Part shown: piece after piece, positions 52,300 through 64,000 of the stretch
Layout: the number at the start of each line of letters is the position of its first letter
How positions within the stretch are numbered: position 1 is the stretch's first letter
NCBI RefSeq assembly: GCF_030253575.1
Contig: NC_080569.1
Span: 9,865,001-9,929,000 of the forward strand
DNA length: 64,000 nucleotides
Source of the DNA: Rhododendron vialii
Lineage: Eukaryota > Streptophyta > Magnoliopsida > Ericales > Ericaceae
Direction: 5' to 3'
Notes under the pieces: model-generated
The model's input: the letters and a program-made list of their open reading frames with translations, nothing else
Databases searched by the model: none
What the model was told of the DNA's origin: nothing
Translations under genes and position numbers: made by a program

Positions 52300-52604
52300 T
52301 TTTGGAAAAAGATTACAATACACATTTTTTATTTAGGTATGTATCATATGCACTTCCTAAAATGTTACGAATTGTAAAGAAAATGTTACAAACCACATTG
52401 TTAAAAAGTTGCGAATTGTGTAAAAGTTATGAGATACACCAAAATATTATGAATTATAATAAAAATGTTACAAACCGTACTGCTGAAAGGTTATGAATTC
52501 TAGAATAAAAATTACGAAACACGCTAAAATATTATGAATGAACCATAAAATAGATACATATGTTACCCTCTTTTAAAGGGTATGTATTGTAAATTTTCCC
52601 TAAT
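52300..52604. mobile_element. Small MULE-like MITE, family B copy 2
   Basis: The left end GGAAAAAGATTACAATACAC and the inverted right end GGGAAAATTTACAATACATA match imperfectly. TAATTTTT(G) flanks both sides, an 8-9 bp duplication. The interior is rich in TTACGAA/TTATGAA words like the element at 6866. Confidence 0.65.
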
Positions 52605-53717
52605 TTTTGACATAATTAGTAGTCGTGGATCTAAAAAATGAACAATTTTTGTCCTTAAAAAAAAACCCGAAGCGAGCCCAAAAATGGGCCAACAAAACAG
52701 TTCCGTCCATGATCCATTGGAAATTCAATGGGGATCTCCTGTATTTGGGTGGTGGTGTATTTGGGTGGTAGTTTCATTTTGAAAAAAGGTGTGGCCATAA
52801 CAAATCAATTGAATTGATTCTTTTTTTTAGATCGAATGTGATGTCTCGTGATTAGAGATTGTGAAATATTGAAAAGTCTATGTGCATAGCTATTTATTAC
52901 AGCTCTAGTCACAACTGCTAGCGTGAAATTGTGAAATATTAAAAAAGGTACTTAACCACCCACCACAGCTCTAGTCACAACTACTAATGTGGCATGCCAC
53001 GTCAGTTGGTTTGCCCCACTAACGAATACAGGAAAAAAATGCACCACCGCGATCAGATCTGGACGAGTAGAGAGAAAGGGAGATCTAGAGAGAGATTAGA
53101 GGAGGAACCCTGGACCATACCGGCGACTCGGCGAGCACCACACCACCGAAAGCGCCTCCCCTTTCACCTTCGGCGACCACCAGCAGCAGCAGTGAGTTTG
53201 GCCACCGTGAAACACGTGAAATAGAGAACTATTGAAAAAAGAGCTGCACCTTTTCAACTTTTTTCCCCTCTCCCATTTCCATTTGTGGATTTTGTTCCCG
53301 TGACGTTGCTGGTTAAAAAAGACATAGCTAGCCAAGGTCTAGATTCAGCCTAGCTAGTTTATCATTCAGTACGCAGCCCATCATGCAAGAGCATGCGCGC
53401 TCTCTCTCTCTCTCTCCATCCATAAGTTGACAGTACTCCGCGGTAGGTTTAGACGTCATAAGTTTAGTACTGTGACGAAAGGAAATAAATATTTATTTCA
53501 CATTTTTAAATTTAAAAATAATGTAAATGAAAAATAATTTTTTAATTTTTTTTGCACCATATAAAAAATCTCAATGAGATCTATAGAAAAATTATTTATG
53601 TAAACGCATAATTTTTGAACTTAAAATTGCCTTCTTAAAAAATAAGTATTTGTTTTACTTTCCGGAATGGAGCCTTAGAATCATATGCTTTTATGGAGTA
53701 ATTTTATTAACAAAAAT
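52605..53717. other. Intergenic DNA
   Basis: There is no gene. 52856-52990 is a short tandem duplication (GTGAAATATT...CAGCTCTAGTCACAACT twice). The 53040-53220 frame is proline/arginine-rich but has no recognisable domain. Confidence 0.4.
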
Positions 53718-54074
53718 GCTACCAGTACAGAAATCCCTGTGCATAGATTTTTTTGTGAGGCCCACCACGGGTCCTACACAAATGATCCGAGCCGTTCATT
53801 AAATGTAAAACATTTTTTCAATGGCTCCTATTAAAAATCAGTTCAATCCAATACCTATAGGTGTTTGATCTAATTATTTAACTTTTTATTACCCGAAAAT
53901 CTGAATAAAAATTTAGATAATTGGATCGAGCACTTATAGGTATTAGATTGAGCTAATTTTCTACGGGGACTCTTGAAAAAATATTTTACATTTAATGAAC
54001 GACTCGGATCATTTGTGTGAAACCTTTGGTAGGCACCACCACAAAATCTATGCACAGATTTCTATACCAGTAGC
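53718..54074. mobile_element. Palindromic MITE of about 357 bp
   Basis: The left end GCTACCAGTACAGAAATC pairs with the inverted right end GCTACTGGTATAGAAATC. Complementarity continues inward through GCATAGATTTT, AAATGATCCGAG, TTAAATGTAAAA and ACCTATAGGTG/ACTTATAGGT, so nearly the whole element can fold. Confidence 0.8.
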
Positions 54075-54489
54075 AGGGCTAATTTATTAAACTGGAATGC
54101 ATACCAAACTTAAAAACACAGTCCTGGGAACAAAACTCCCCTAGCGTTGTCTAATAAAACCTGTTCCAAATTAACAGTTCGGAACCGAAAGAAAAACAAA
54201 AATACTACTGAAATTACTATTACAAGGAAGTTTTAAAACAGCATCGGCACTTTAATTTGCTTCCCGATAAATATGGCGAACTCCTTCTTTAAGTCGATCC
54301 AAGAGAAATCTACAATCATGACCCCGTTCGTTTTGAGATTTAGGATTTGAATTTGTAGGTAATGAGTGTAGAGAAAAATAGAGTAATAATTAGAAATAGG
54401 AGTAACGATTGGAGAGAGTAATGATTGAAAAGAAATAGAATAATAATTAGAATCCAAAATCCAAAACCCTAAAACGAACAGGGTCTAAG

Positions 54490-55082
54490 AATGCTACTTA
54501 ACTCATGAGTACCCAAACCTTTCTCATCAAGGAGATGCACTAAAGTCATAGAATCGGTCTCCACAAGAATGCCCTGTAAGTTAAACTTCAAAGCTAGTTG
54601 TAAACCATAACTAAGTGCCCAACAGTTCTCCACAGTGGCAGGTGGTTGGGTTTTGGGTGTATTTGTCTTTTTTTTGGTTTCTTGGACTGGGTTGGCTTCT
54701 TGTCATCCATGAGTGGTTATTTTCCCTTCTGGTTCTTAGCGGCGTGTCATATGATTGTCGGAGTTCTCTTTGCTCTGTTTTGATGCCTCGTGCTATGGAT
54801 TCTTTTAATCTTTGTAATCTGTTTTCAAAAATTAATAAATTTTCAATGTTGTTAAAAAATAAAAATAAAAGAAGCTGCCCCAATTCGCCTTTGGAAACCC
54901 ACAATCCAATCACCATTACCATCTCGAATGAGACCACCCGCCACACCTGATCTCAAGTTTGGTTTGAAAGCACCATCCGTGTTAAGTTTAAACTGTCCCA
55001 CCGGAGGGGGAGGGTCCAACCCACTAAAGAGTCCGTTTACCCCGGTTTGAAGGACCACCATCACAAGCCAGAAACCATTCAA
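54490..55082 (-). pseudogene. Degenerate LINE RNase H domain interrupted by another retroelement
   Basis: Minus strand: FKLNTDGAFKPNLRSGVAGG and LIRDGNGDWIVGFQRRIGAA (about 55000-54885), then a foreign insert, then VENCWALSYGLQLALKF and ILVETDSMTLVHLLDEKG (about 54640-54505). Together these are the consecutive blocks of an RVT_3 RNase H domain, including the conserved D of NTDGA and VETDS. There is no intact reverse transcriptase around it. Confidence 0.8.
54650..54880 (+). mobile_element. 3' end of a truncated LINE inserted into the RNase H relic
   Basis: On the plus strand a T/G-rich stretch passes through CTTTGTAATCTGTTTTC and AATAAATTTTC into an A-rich tail (GTTAAAAAATAAAAATAAAA) at 54851-54870. 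The RNase H coding blocks of the minus-strand relic resume immediately on both sides. This fits a short, 5'-truncated plus-strand LINE insertion. The target duplication is not clear. Confidence 0.5.
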
Positions 55083-56195
55083 AGGCTAAATTTGACAGAA
55101 TTTCCGTACTCCATGAATGCATACACAGATCCGCTAGCTGGCCCATTGTTTAATTTTGTCCTTAGGCTTTTCACATTTTCATGTGTTTTGCCATTGCTCT
55201 CACCGCCTATGTATATTACCACAACAAAATTACAAACACAATATGGAAATTAACTTCTTTACGGTTGAGGTGTTAACATGGGGTTTACACTGGCGCTATG
55301 TGTGGGCTCATCGACAGTTTATCGCAATAATCTGAACCGTTCATTTTGTATGGCCCGCAGAGTAATGTATTTATGCATAAAATTAGTTTGACCCAACATC
55401 GATAGGTATATCAAAAATTAAATTTTGATTTACAAAATCGGCAACCTGAATCATTTTAACTTAAAAACTATTGACAGAATCCACAACGATGATATTTGAC
55501 CACCCAAGCCTTTCATCTTGTGATTTTTAATGTTTTTATCACTCATGTAGAAAATTAGGTCACCGATGGTTTGAGTCGAAATGAACATTTAGACTGAGAC
55601 CGACAATTTCTGATCAAACAAATATGATTTGATCAAGCTCTTTTCCGGAAAAGGTAATTTGAAAGCTTGACATGAAAGAACTTCAGTTGGGCAAAAGGCA
55701 ATTCGGACACAATCATATACATACATGATTCTGGTGTTAATTTCCTTAAAAAAAAAAATATCATTAGAATTGTGCCCGTTCGATACACGGAGCCGAAAAA
55801 AACCATTTTGATTTTTTATTCCGTGCATTAAACTGGCACAAACGACGCTAGTATATGGAGTATATAACTGTGTCTACCCTTTCTAGAGTTTTTGCTTTAC
55901 CATCCGGTGCTAAACAGAGTCAGAGTAAAGGATATATATCCTTCATTGTGGTTTTCCTCTATGCTTGGTAATTCGATAGTTCCAGTTTACAGAAATTGAA
56001 AAAACCTAGCTATCAATGAAAAAATGTCAAAAACCAATAGACAAGACCTTAATTAAAACAAATCTTAGATCTTCGATTCTTCATCGTGGTGGGGTTCTGC
56101 ATTTCTGCTTGCTTGAGTACCCCAAAACCGTTTACTAACTATATAGTTCTCCATCTAGCTGGCTAGCTAGCTAGCTACTAGATTATTCCACGTTA
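55083..56195. other. Intergenic DNA
   Basis: There is no gene and no firmly delimited element. A CTAG-rich run lies at 56158-56178. Confidence 0.35.
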
Positions 56196-56589
56196 GAGCA
56201 TCTGCATCAACCTTTTTAAATTTTAGACCAAATTACATCTTAAAAATTCATTTTCCTACTTTAGCTACTTACTTTTAAAATGTCTTTTGCATCAGACCTT
56301 TACTCTCACTCTCTACTCAATTAAGTATTCATACTTTTACATATCCTTCATTTATTCTCACATTTCTCTACTCAATTAATAGTTAAAAGGGTAAATAGTG
56401 ACTCTTTAAAACAAAAGAGTCAATGTAGCAAAGTTTTTTTTTTTTTTTTTTTGGGTAAATCAAAGTTATTTATTTTGCAAAGTAAAGAGGAAGGAAGAGA
56501 GGCTAGTGTAGGGCATTTTTAGCCCATTTTCTCATTTTTGCTCTTTACTTTAATTTAAAAAGTTGTTTAAAGAGTCACGTGCGGATGCT
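56196..56589. mobile_element. Tourist-like MITE, family D
   Basis: Ends are GAGCATCTGCATCA and the inverted AGCATCCGCACGTG, with TTA on both sides (56193-56195, 56590-56592). The interior includes an 18-T run. The same left end occurs at 49733 without a clear partner. Confidence 0.65.
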
Positions 56590-56787
56590 TTAGTAGTAGA
56601 TGCCTCTAGAGGGATGTTATACATAAATAGGAAATGTTTCTCATTAATGGGGCAGAAAAATTTTAAGGCCGTGGCAGGAGTATTGCCAAGAACTGTTGGA
56701 AGGTGGTGAGGATCAACTAGAACAACACGTAATAATAAATGAGCAATGGATGTGACCGGACCGGGAGGTGATTATTCGAGATGTGTG

Positions 56788-57783
56788 CAGTGGCGGAGCC
56801 AGAATTTTGGTCCGAGGGAGGCCGACATAAGAGAAGTATTTTCATGCAAAAATGTACTCAATATTATATGGTGTAGCTTTGTGCTACATTAATATATCGG
56901 ATATATATAATATCTTTTGCATTATTGTCAGACAATTGCTACGCAAATGCATGTGTGAATCCTTTTGTTAAAGGGGCAAAGTACACTTTGACCCCCTGTG
57001 ATTATCGTCATGTGCGAATACCTCCTTATGGTTCAAAATTGACCACATAACCTATCCGTGGTTTTGAAAATATGCGAATAGACCCCATGCCGTCATGTTT
57101 TTCATCCATATTAACGGACACAACATTAAAAGACCGATATACTCTCATCATGTCCTTTGATTCTTCTTCTTTTTTAAATCTAACCATACCATCCCCTATT
57201 CCAAAAATTGAATCCAAACATTTGATATTGTAAATTTTGACGAGTACTACATCTATGCCAAAATTCAAGTCAATCAAAAAATAAAAAAACTCATGGTCAA
57301 ATCGATTTTGTTATGAAATTAAAATTTCAAATTTGAATTTACTAAAAATTAGATCACTGAGTTATTAATGCCTGGTCGAGATGATTTTCTACAGAGATAA
57401 TCTATTCTTTATTTAATACATAATGAACGACTCAGATTACATTCTAGAGACGTGTGAGATACACCTCCGTTAATATGGATGGAAAACATGACGGCAGGGG
57501 ATCTATCTGCACATTTTCAAAATCACAGGTAGGTTATGTGGTCAGTTTTGAACCATGAGGGGTAATCCGCACATGGCGATAACCACAGGGGGTGAAAATG
57601 GACTTTGCCCAAAATTTTACAGACAATGTAAAATAACTTCAATTTTTGGCTAGGTCAAATCAAAATAATTCATAATTTTAGTGATTGCTATACTAATTAT
57701 AAAAATAATAACCATATTACATGTAATAGTAGTAAAAAAAATATTTTAAATGTTGGAACTCTGGCCCCTCTATACCTCCGCTG
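56788..57783. mobile_element. hAT-like MITE containing a nested element
   Basis: Begins CAGTGGCGGAGCCAGAATTT and ends CCTCTATACCTCCGCTG, the standard inverted ends of plant hAT MITEs. No clean 8-bp duplication. Interrupted by the inverted-repeat element 56974-57610. Confidence 0.65.
56974..57610. mobile_element. Long-TIR element nested in the hAT-like MITE
   Basis: The left arm GGGCAAAGTACACTTTGACC...CCCTGTGATTATCG...GGTTCAAAATTGACCACATA reappears inverted at the right (GGGCAAAGTCCATTTTCACC and so on). The arms are about 140 bp, through the CCGTCATGTTTT-CATCCATATTAACGG segment. Long terminal inverted repeats suggest a MULE-like or foldback element. No coding capacity. Confidence 0.75.
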
Positions 57784-59531
57784 GTGAATATGTGTAAACT
57801 AACTTGAACACACCTGACCTTTGAACCAAAAAGAAAAATGAGCAATACTGGATGGGTTATGTAATGAGTTGTGGGGGCAAGTAATATTCAGTTTACCAGC
57901 AATTAAAAGGCCTCAAGTGAAAGTTCTCTGTACGCTGTTTGGAAGTGCGGATTCCACACATCTGCAAACTTCGCTGTCTAGTCACATTTTCACTTACCTA
58001 AACGAAGAACACCAACAAAAAAATCATGTGTGAGTGAGAATATATTTGGTGTAAAACAAGAGATGGTTCGTAGAATGGAAGTAAATAGACCACATTCGAA
58101 TTGTTATTTTTGTTAGTATATATTCGTGAGTGTATATATAACCCGACAATGTCACCAACCGATGAGAAATCTCATTTTAAAATAGTAGGATTGTACATTT
58201 GCATTAGTGCAAGAATATTAAGAATGCCTCATCTAGACTCCAACGAAAGGTCGCAACAATTTTTCTTGTAAATTTTTTAGTCTTGACGCGGATGGCCACC
58301 TATCTAACCTGATCAGACCGAATAGAAAATTAATTGAGATGCGCTTAAGCTGATTAATTTGAACACCCCTTGCCACCAAAAAATGCCTCATCTGCTCTTA
58401 TTGTGAGTTTTAATTAATGAGTAGTTACATATCGTACAATGGTGCCACACATTGAGTACTCTTTGGTACACTTGCATCATGCTCAACAATAAACGTATAT
58501 AGAGTGCAAATTTTAGTATATAAGAGGACATGAATCTCTAGTTTAGTTTGACTGTCACCAAACATAATCCTTTGGCTATATAGAATTTCTCCCGTATATT
58601 TTTTAGTTCCGGCATGAATGATACTCTTCGTTGAACCGGAATGCCGTTACTCAGCACATTAAATCGTAGTAATTTTGCGCGTTTGCTCCGTTGATCGATG
58701 CATGCGAGCATATGGTAGAGAACATCAATGTTGAATATTGGGTGATTGGACCCTTCGGACTGCATGCATGTTTAATTTCTTTCACACGCCAACTCTTTAA
58801 TTTGTTGGTGCAGCATACGTATATGTATGCTACAATTACAAAGATGAGAGACAAGCTTTTTATATGAATGTCGATCCATGCAATTAAATAGTAATCCATT
58901 TTCAGTAGAGAAATATGTGCCTTTAATTTCTTTCTATAGAAGACTACAAAATGTACTTATAAATTGATTTGTTTTAAAAACTGAAACTGGTCATGATGAT
59001 GTAACATATCAAGGTCCAAAATGTACTTTTGATATGGTTTTTTTATAAAAATGAAATGAAATGATGTCTAATCCCATTAAATTGGCAAATCAATGGCTCC
59101 AGTTTGTTGCTTCCAAGACCAGATACAATTCTGAACTGTATTTATTTCACTTTACTAAGTGCTCAATCAAACAGAGTAGTACTAGGCAAGGCCTGCTGCT
59201 ATTAGAGTACTGTTTATTCAGTGCTTTTGGTCAAACGATAGGATGAGATTTTATAAATGAGAGATAGTAACGAAAATCATCGGACATCCATCCCATGGAG
59301 GAGAGATAGAAGCCATAAAGATGATTAAACTTCCCGGTTTTACTACCAACACTTTTCATAGCTTGAAGAGCAAATTACAAGCTACGAGCTACTCAAAAGT
59401 CACTCTTCCTTACAAAATGGACCACCGATCTCATCAAGCTCTCCAATGGAACAGAGGAATAGAAACCAGTCCAAGAAATGGTAGAAAAGATCCTGAGGAG
59501 AAACGTGCACCTTACAACACATCATTTCCAA
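57784..59531. other. Intergenic DNA
   Basis: There is no gene. It contains a third diverged family-C SINE-like tail (listed separately). Confidence 0.35.
58290..58384 (+). mobile_element. SINE-like 3' end, family C copy 3
   Basis: A diverged match to 9061-9173: TTGAGATGCGCTTAAGCTGATTAATTTGAACACC and then a short A-run. More eroded than the other two copies. Confidence 0.4.
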
Positions 59532-59801
59532 AATACCCAATCAAAATCAAAAGAAAGAACTTTTTCAAAATAAGAGCTAATAAAAGAGTTCATGGTAGTG
59601 GAAAGAAAAATTCTAAAATCATTTGGGCTAACAAGTGTGTGAATATGTATTAAAAATGTGTAAAAAGTACACATGAATACGTATTTTTCTTGTCTTTCTG
59701 TTTGCTTATTATCAGCTCAATGGGCTCCTTTCCACTATTATGAACTCTTTTATTAGCCCTTATTTTGAAAAAGTTCTTTCTTTTGATTTTGATTGGATAT
59801 T
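59532..59801. mobile_element. Foldback MITE
   Basis: The left arm AATACCCAATCAAAATCAAA, AGAACTTTTTCAAAATAAG and GCTAATAAAAGAGTTCAT is repeated inverted at the right end (from AATATCCAATCAAAATCAAA). Arms are about 85 bp. This makes similar peptides appear on both strands, which are not genes. Confidence 0.8.
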
Positions 59802-60302
59802 CTAAAAAAGTTTTTTTTTTTTTTTTTACATCATTCAAAAGATTTCATCGAGATCTATTAAACAAGATCCGTATTGCGCAAAAAAATTATTTCAATAAGT
59901 CCATTATTTTTAAACTTAAAAATTGCAAATAAATACTTATTTTTTAACAACCCTCAGCAGAACACAACAGTTTCTTATTCCTTGCTTCAAATTAAGGAAA
60001 ATTACTCAAACACATTCAACTAATCATTTTCTTAAAACAAAATTTAATTAAGAAGCACATGAAAATTTGTGCCATTGATCCCAGAAAACGGACTAGGTTG
60101 CATTGACTAAGTTACGAAGTCGTAGGGCTCAAATAGAACACCCACAAATTTGAGGATCACAGTGACAATTAACTTGGTCAGTGGCTAATCAACAGTTCAG
60201 CCATTATTGAATGGAATTATAATCATCACACAGGGGAAAGAAATTTGTATCCAGTTACATGAATACTACTAATACATACAACAAAGGTGAGATAAAACAC
60301 TC

Positions 60303-63300
60303 TTATGGCCACAATGGTTCATGAGAAGCAGTCTTCGTCACAAAAACCTTCCTCTTGTACTTGATCCCAAATGGTGTCACCTCCCTATCACAGAAGTCAG
60401 AACCATGCCACACATGCCTCGGCAAGTACCGGCGAAAATAGAAATAATTCGAGCTCAAGCGAGCCCCACCGAGCGCCCAGACTTTAGCAAATCCTGGCCG
60501 CCAGTCGTCGTTTCCGGCAAGCTTGAGGTAGAGGTAACAAATGGGGGATTCCACACACTGGCCAGTGACTTGGAATTGGTCCACGTGGCAAGCTTGGAAC
60601 GGCTTTCGCGGCACGTCGTCGAGGACTTGGGGCTGCAGAGGATCTACCCACCTTACATGCTTGTGGTTGAGGTGTTTTACAAGGATTTCATTTGATTTTG
60701 TATCACCAAACCTTAGGCTGATGTGGTTAGAGGTCCCTGCACCCTTTGTACATGTTGTTTCTATTGTTACTGCATAGGTACAGTTTTCCTGCAATGTCGA
60801 AAAATCAAGCAATTTGTTAGACCTTCATGTGGGCTAAATATGAACCCCACCAAACCAGGCAGCATAAGGAGTACCCATTAACAAAAGTTTCTACGCGGAC
60901 CGGAGGAGGCTACCACAAAACGAAGTGTCTTCCTATGAAGATTCGAATCGAAATGCTTCAGGGTTTTTTCTGACTCTGTTCGAGTAAACAAACAATTAGA
61001 ACCACCTTGACTTTCTAAGAACAAGCCCGAGTCAAGCAGCGATTACTGGAAGCACTTTTTTTGCGCTACCTTGAAAACCCAAGGACTCAATCGTATGAAT
61101 ATGTAACCTAAAGGATTTCTACCCCGAAAATGACAGAAACTGATACTCGAATTACAGCAAGTAAACTAAACTCAATACTCGGCCTCGTAGAAACATACAG
61201 AATCTTGAGGGATAGCTCAATTCCAAATTTCTAACAGCTATAAAATACATGTAAGAACACTACCAAAAACAAGTACAGATCCTGTGTCTCGGAAAGGAAA
61301 GAAAAATCCATGGTACCCTGTCTCAGGCCTATCTCAGCTGCACACCATGTGTTTTAGTGCACATTGCGCATCTAAGAGAGGCCTAGGACAGGAGAATTGG
61401 GGTTGCCGCAAGGGGTCAGTGTTTAAGTAAAAAAGTTTTTGCCTAGTATGCAACGGTTGCATGGGGCATCAATACCTTCTTTTGTGGTGAGAGATCTTCA
61501 CCTCCTGCAATTATAAACACAAAACAAAGAAAAACACAAAGTGCAAGGATTGGCCCCCTGCAATTTATCTTCATTACTGGTAGCTCAAAGTCATGTCCTG
61601 AGAAGATAAGCTGTTTACAAGAACCAATCAGACATATGCATGCAATTTATACAGCTTTTTATCCTTTATTCTTTTCTTGACACTTGAAAACCCCAGATTC
61701 TCAACTTTTTTAGCTGCAACTATCTACATTTCAGCCAAATTCTTCTATTTTTGTTGTTGTAAGATTGCTTGGGTGTTACTCATACCTTGTCAATTTATTA
61801 GGGCTAGTTAATATGCTTTTAAATAGGGAAATCACTCTGTTTGTTTACGCATTCATATTTGATAGTTTTGATCTTTTGGCCCTTTGGTTCTCCTTTATGG
61901 TGAAAGATGACGACAAAAGAAAAGAACAAGAGACCAACCCTTTATGAGAAAAGTATCAATGTACTAAAAGAAAAGGAAAAAAAAGAAAATGACATCCAAG
62001 AGCTATTTTTATACATAATCACAAACAAAAATCATGAGTGCAAAACAAAGAGAGAAAAACACAGATAATATGCAGTTCTGTAAACCTGCCTATATTAACA
62101 GACTAGAGGGATCCATGGAATGTTAATGTCAGCTCAGCTCAGCTCAGCTGATGACTCCAAGAAGATCAAGTTTGAGATGGAGAAGTAGACACAAGACAAG
62201 GCTTCACACTGAATACTAGTAGCGTTTGTGGCTTCGAATTTTGCGGTAACACTTTCAGCGTCTTTGTTGTTGTTTGAAGTACCATAATAGTGTTCTATAC
62301 TTCTATTTCTTCTGATAGGGGATTCAGATACAGTTGTTTTTATTCAAAAAGCACATCTTTGACCTTTGCTTCTGTAATTGGAACGTTAGTAGTAGAGAAA
62401 TCCAAATCATTTTGCTGGTCTAAATTTGTAATCCTCAAAACAGTTTAACTACTGGTGACATTTCCAGTTCAGCCCTCCATTTGCTGGTCTTAGTCTAAAG
62501 ATGAAAATTTCCTTTTCAAGAGAAAGAGGACTCGTGCTTAGCTTTTATGACTATTTGCTGGCACAAGGTCAGAATTCTAATGGCTACTGTCATACCAGAG
62601 AGAGAGAGAGAGAGATTAACTAACAGTTGTAAGAAAATTACCTTCACTCCAAGGTGATGAGAAATTGATGGTTATGTGAGCCTGCAACAGTCATCCAATC
62701 CATTTACCCATCACTGGTACATACACATAACTACATAAGAACTCTATTTACTCTCCGAATACATGAATACACATGCATATGTTACACGTGTCTAACCAAC
62801 AACGTTATAGATTATGGACATAATCTTGCGCTGGATATCAAATTATGGATAACCAACACCCGTCTGTTAGTACAGAATATGCACTCTTACTAGAGTCATG
62901 GAACAGAATCAAGAGAAACTAAGTTTCCACTAATATACTCTAGTAAAACACTTGAAGTTCCACTATAATAGAGATCCACTTAAGGAGTATCAGATTTACC
63001 AGTAAACGTTTCCTGCCATGAACAAGAAACTGTCCAATTGAACAGTAAAAACTTTTTTTTTCTTTTTATCAGAATTGAACAGAGAATTGAACAGTCAAAC
63101 TCCCCCTTCAGCCTTGCGAGCAATTTGTCTTCTGCATCATGCGCATGAAAACGTTAATAGTGCCCAAAACTAACAGTTGCTAAAACCAGCTAATTTACAT
63201 AACCAAACAATCCTGAATGCAAGAGCACCACTTCCTTGTGGAAGACAACGCAAATTTCAATATCACTAGATGGAGTATACTCAGTCAAGAGCAGCTGCAA

Positions 63301-63509
63301 TTTCCAGTTTAGTCCATCAATAAAACCAAAGAAATTGTTTCAATGACTACCAGAGATTGAACATAGTATCCTGGCTTCGAATGCTACATTATTAATCAAG
63401 GTGGAAATGGGGACAGTTACCGCAGACTAGTTGGATCATGCCCACTGCAACTTGTACTCAAGCTAACAGCAAGGACGATGAGGACATTCTGATTGGAAAA
63501 CGCACACAT
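60303..63509 (-). CDS. ATS3-like embryo-specific protein with PLAT/LH2 domain
   Basis: The last exon, 60788-60303 (acceptor TTGCAG), is firm: 161 aa starting ENCTYAVTIETTC, with FGDTKSNEILVKHL, FQVTGQC, ICYLYLKLAGNDDWRPGFAK and VWHGSDFC, the Cys-rich PLAT/LH2 domain of ATS3-type proteins. Upstream exons are inferred from splice sites and phase: 61504-61476 (GEDLSPQKK) and 62681-62642 (AHITINFSSPWSE) join in phase to it. 63509-63421 from an ATG gives a signal-peptide-like MCAFSNQNVLIVLAVSLSTS with a donor at 63420, but its phase needs one more small exon (63131-63101 would fit, though its donor is weak). Family: secreted proteins expressed in embryos and other tissues, molecular role unclear. 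The domain is slightly longer than in Arabidopsis members because of a WVDPLQPQVLDDVP insertion. Confidence 0.75.
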
Positions 63510-63643
63510 TTTCCAAATGAAAAGGAAGTGCAAGCATCTGAAATGAACCTAGAAAACCACAAAAATCGAGCCTCAAAGATGATTTTTAATGTCACATGTA
63601 TGCATCACAGCTTAACCTTGTTCCACACACACATACACCCCCC

Positions 63644-63644
<1 letters not shown>

Positions 63645-63693
<49 letters not shown>
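63645..63693 (-). repeat. (CT)n run upstream of the ATS3-like gene
   Basis: About 24 GA units on the plus strand (CT in the sense of the gene) start 136 bp upstream of the proposed ATG. Confidence 0.85.
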
Positions 63694-63697
<4 letters not shown>

Positions 63698-64000
63698 TGA
63701 AGAGTGGTAGCAAGGTGACATTAGATGCTTGATGAGATTAGCAGGACCCAGTGCTTCTTACAGTCACTTGCCCAGCTCATGTGCAGCAGCCTGTCAAGGC
63801 CTGAGATATTGGCTGAAATAAGCTTTGAATACAATACCCAGAAAACATAATTCCTTTTCAGAAGTCAGCAAAAATGTCTTCCAACAGTGCAATCAATATA
63901 CAACAGCAGTTCCTAACATATCGGCACACCCCACAATTCAAACTTGTGAGTAGACTTCATCTTCTCAAATTTTTTCATGCCAAATATTATTTCAAGTTAC
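63694..64000. other. Upstream flank of the ATS3-like gene
   Basis: No gene or element recognised up to the window edge. Confidence 0.35.

Noticed and set aside
59321-59838. Two similar Lys-rich peptides encoded on opposite strands
   Set aside because: Both come from the arms of one foldback MITE.
61249-61311. ATG with hydrophobic stretch (LYLFLVVFLHVF) as first exon of the ATS3-like gene
   Set aside because: Good start context and a possible phase-0 donor exist, but it would exclude the two phase-matched exons upstream, and the 63509 start gives a better signal peptide. Kept only as an alternative.

Overview
The window is nuclear DNA from a flowering plant, most likely a eudicot. The evidence is GT-AG introns in every multi-exon gene, AT-rich intergenic DNA, a plant kinesin-5, NADPH oxidases of the plant RBOH type, a WUSCHEL-related homeobox gene and dense small transposable elements. 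I cannot name the species from sequence alone.

Layout: 63-1183 (+) is the 3' end of an ER-type Ca2+-ATPase (ECA) gene that begins outside the window. 3860-4171 (-) is an intact intronless histone H4 gene. From 4.5 to 17 kb there are no convincing genes, only MITEs, SINE-like tails and decayed LINE pieces. 17479-25665 (+) is a complete 22-exon kinesin-5 gene (1046 aa by my splice model). 27902-33660 and 39667-45354 (+) are two tandem, nearly collinear 14-exon RBOH genes (842 and 850 aa) that most resemble the pollen RBOHH/RBOHJ clade. 50969-51892 (-) is a two-exon WOX3/PRESSED FLOWER-like gene (206 aa). 60303-63509 (-) is an ATS3-like secreted PLAT-domain gene whose last exon is clear and whose small 5' exons I reconstructed by phase.

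The RBOH pair is the most informative region. Introns, leader, 3' flank and upstream DNA are all recognisably duplicated, so each copy acts as an empty-site control for insertions in the other. Copy 1 has gained a Tourist-like MITE in intron 2 and a GC-balanced, mitochondria-like block in intron 5. Copy 2 has gained a hAT-like element upstream and an approximately 690-bp inverted repeat in intron 5. A 2.84-kb Mutator-like element with a 9-bp target duplication lies between the copies.

The genes do not form an operon or an obvious pathway; this is ordinary plant gene order. The RBOH proteins carry EF-hand, haem, FAD and NADPH motifs and would make apoplastic superoxide under Ca2+ control. Kinesin-5 slides spindle microtubules, H4 packages DNA, WOX3 patterns lateral-organ margins, and ECA pumps Ca2+ into the endomembrane system. 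Five of the six genes whose 5' end is visible carry a (CT)n run on the sense strand upstream of the start codon.
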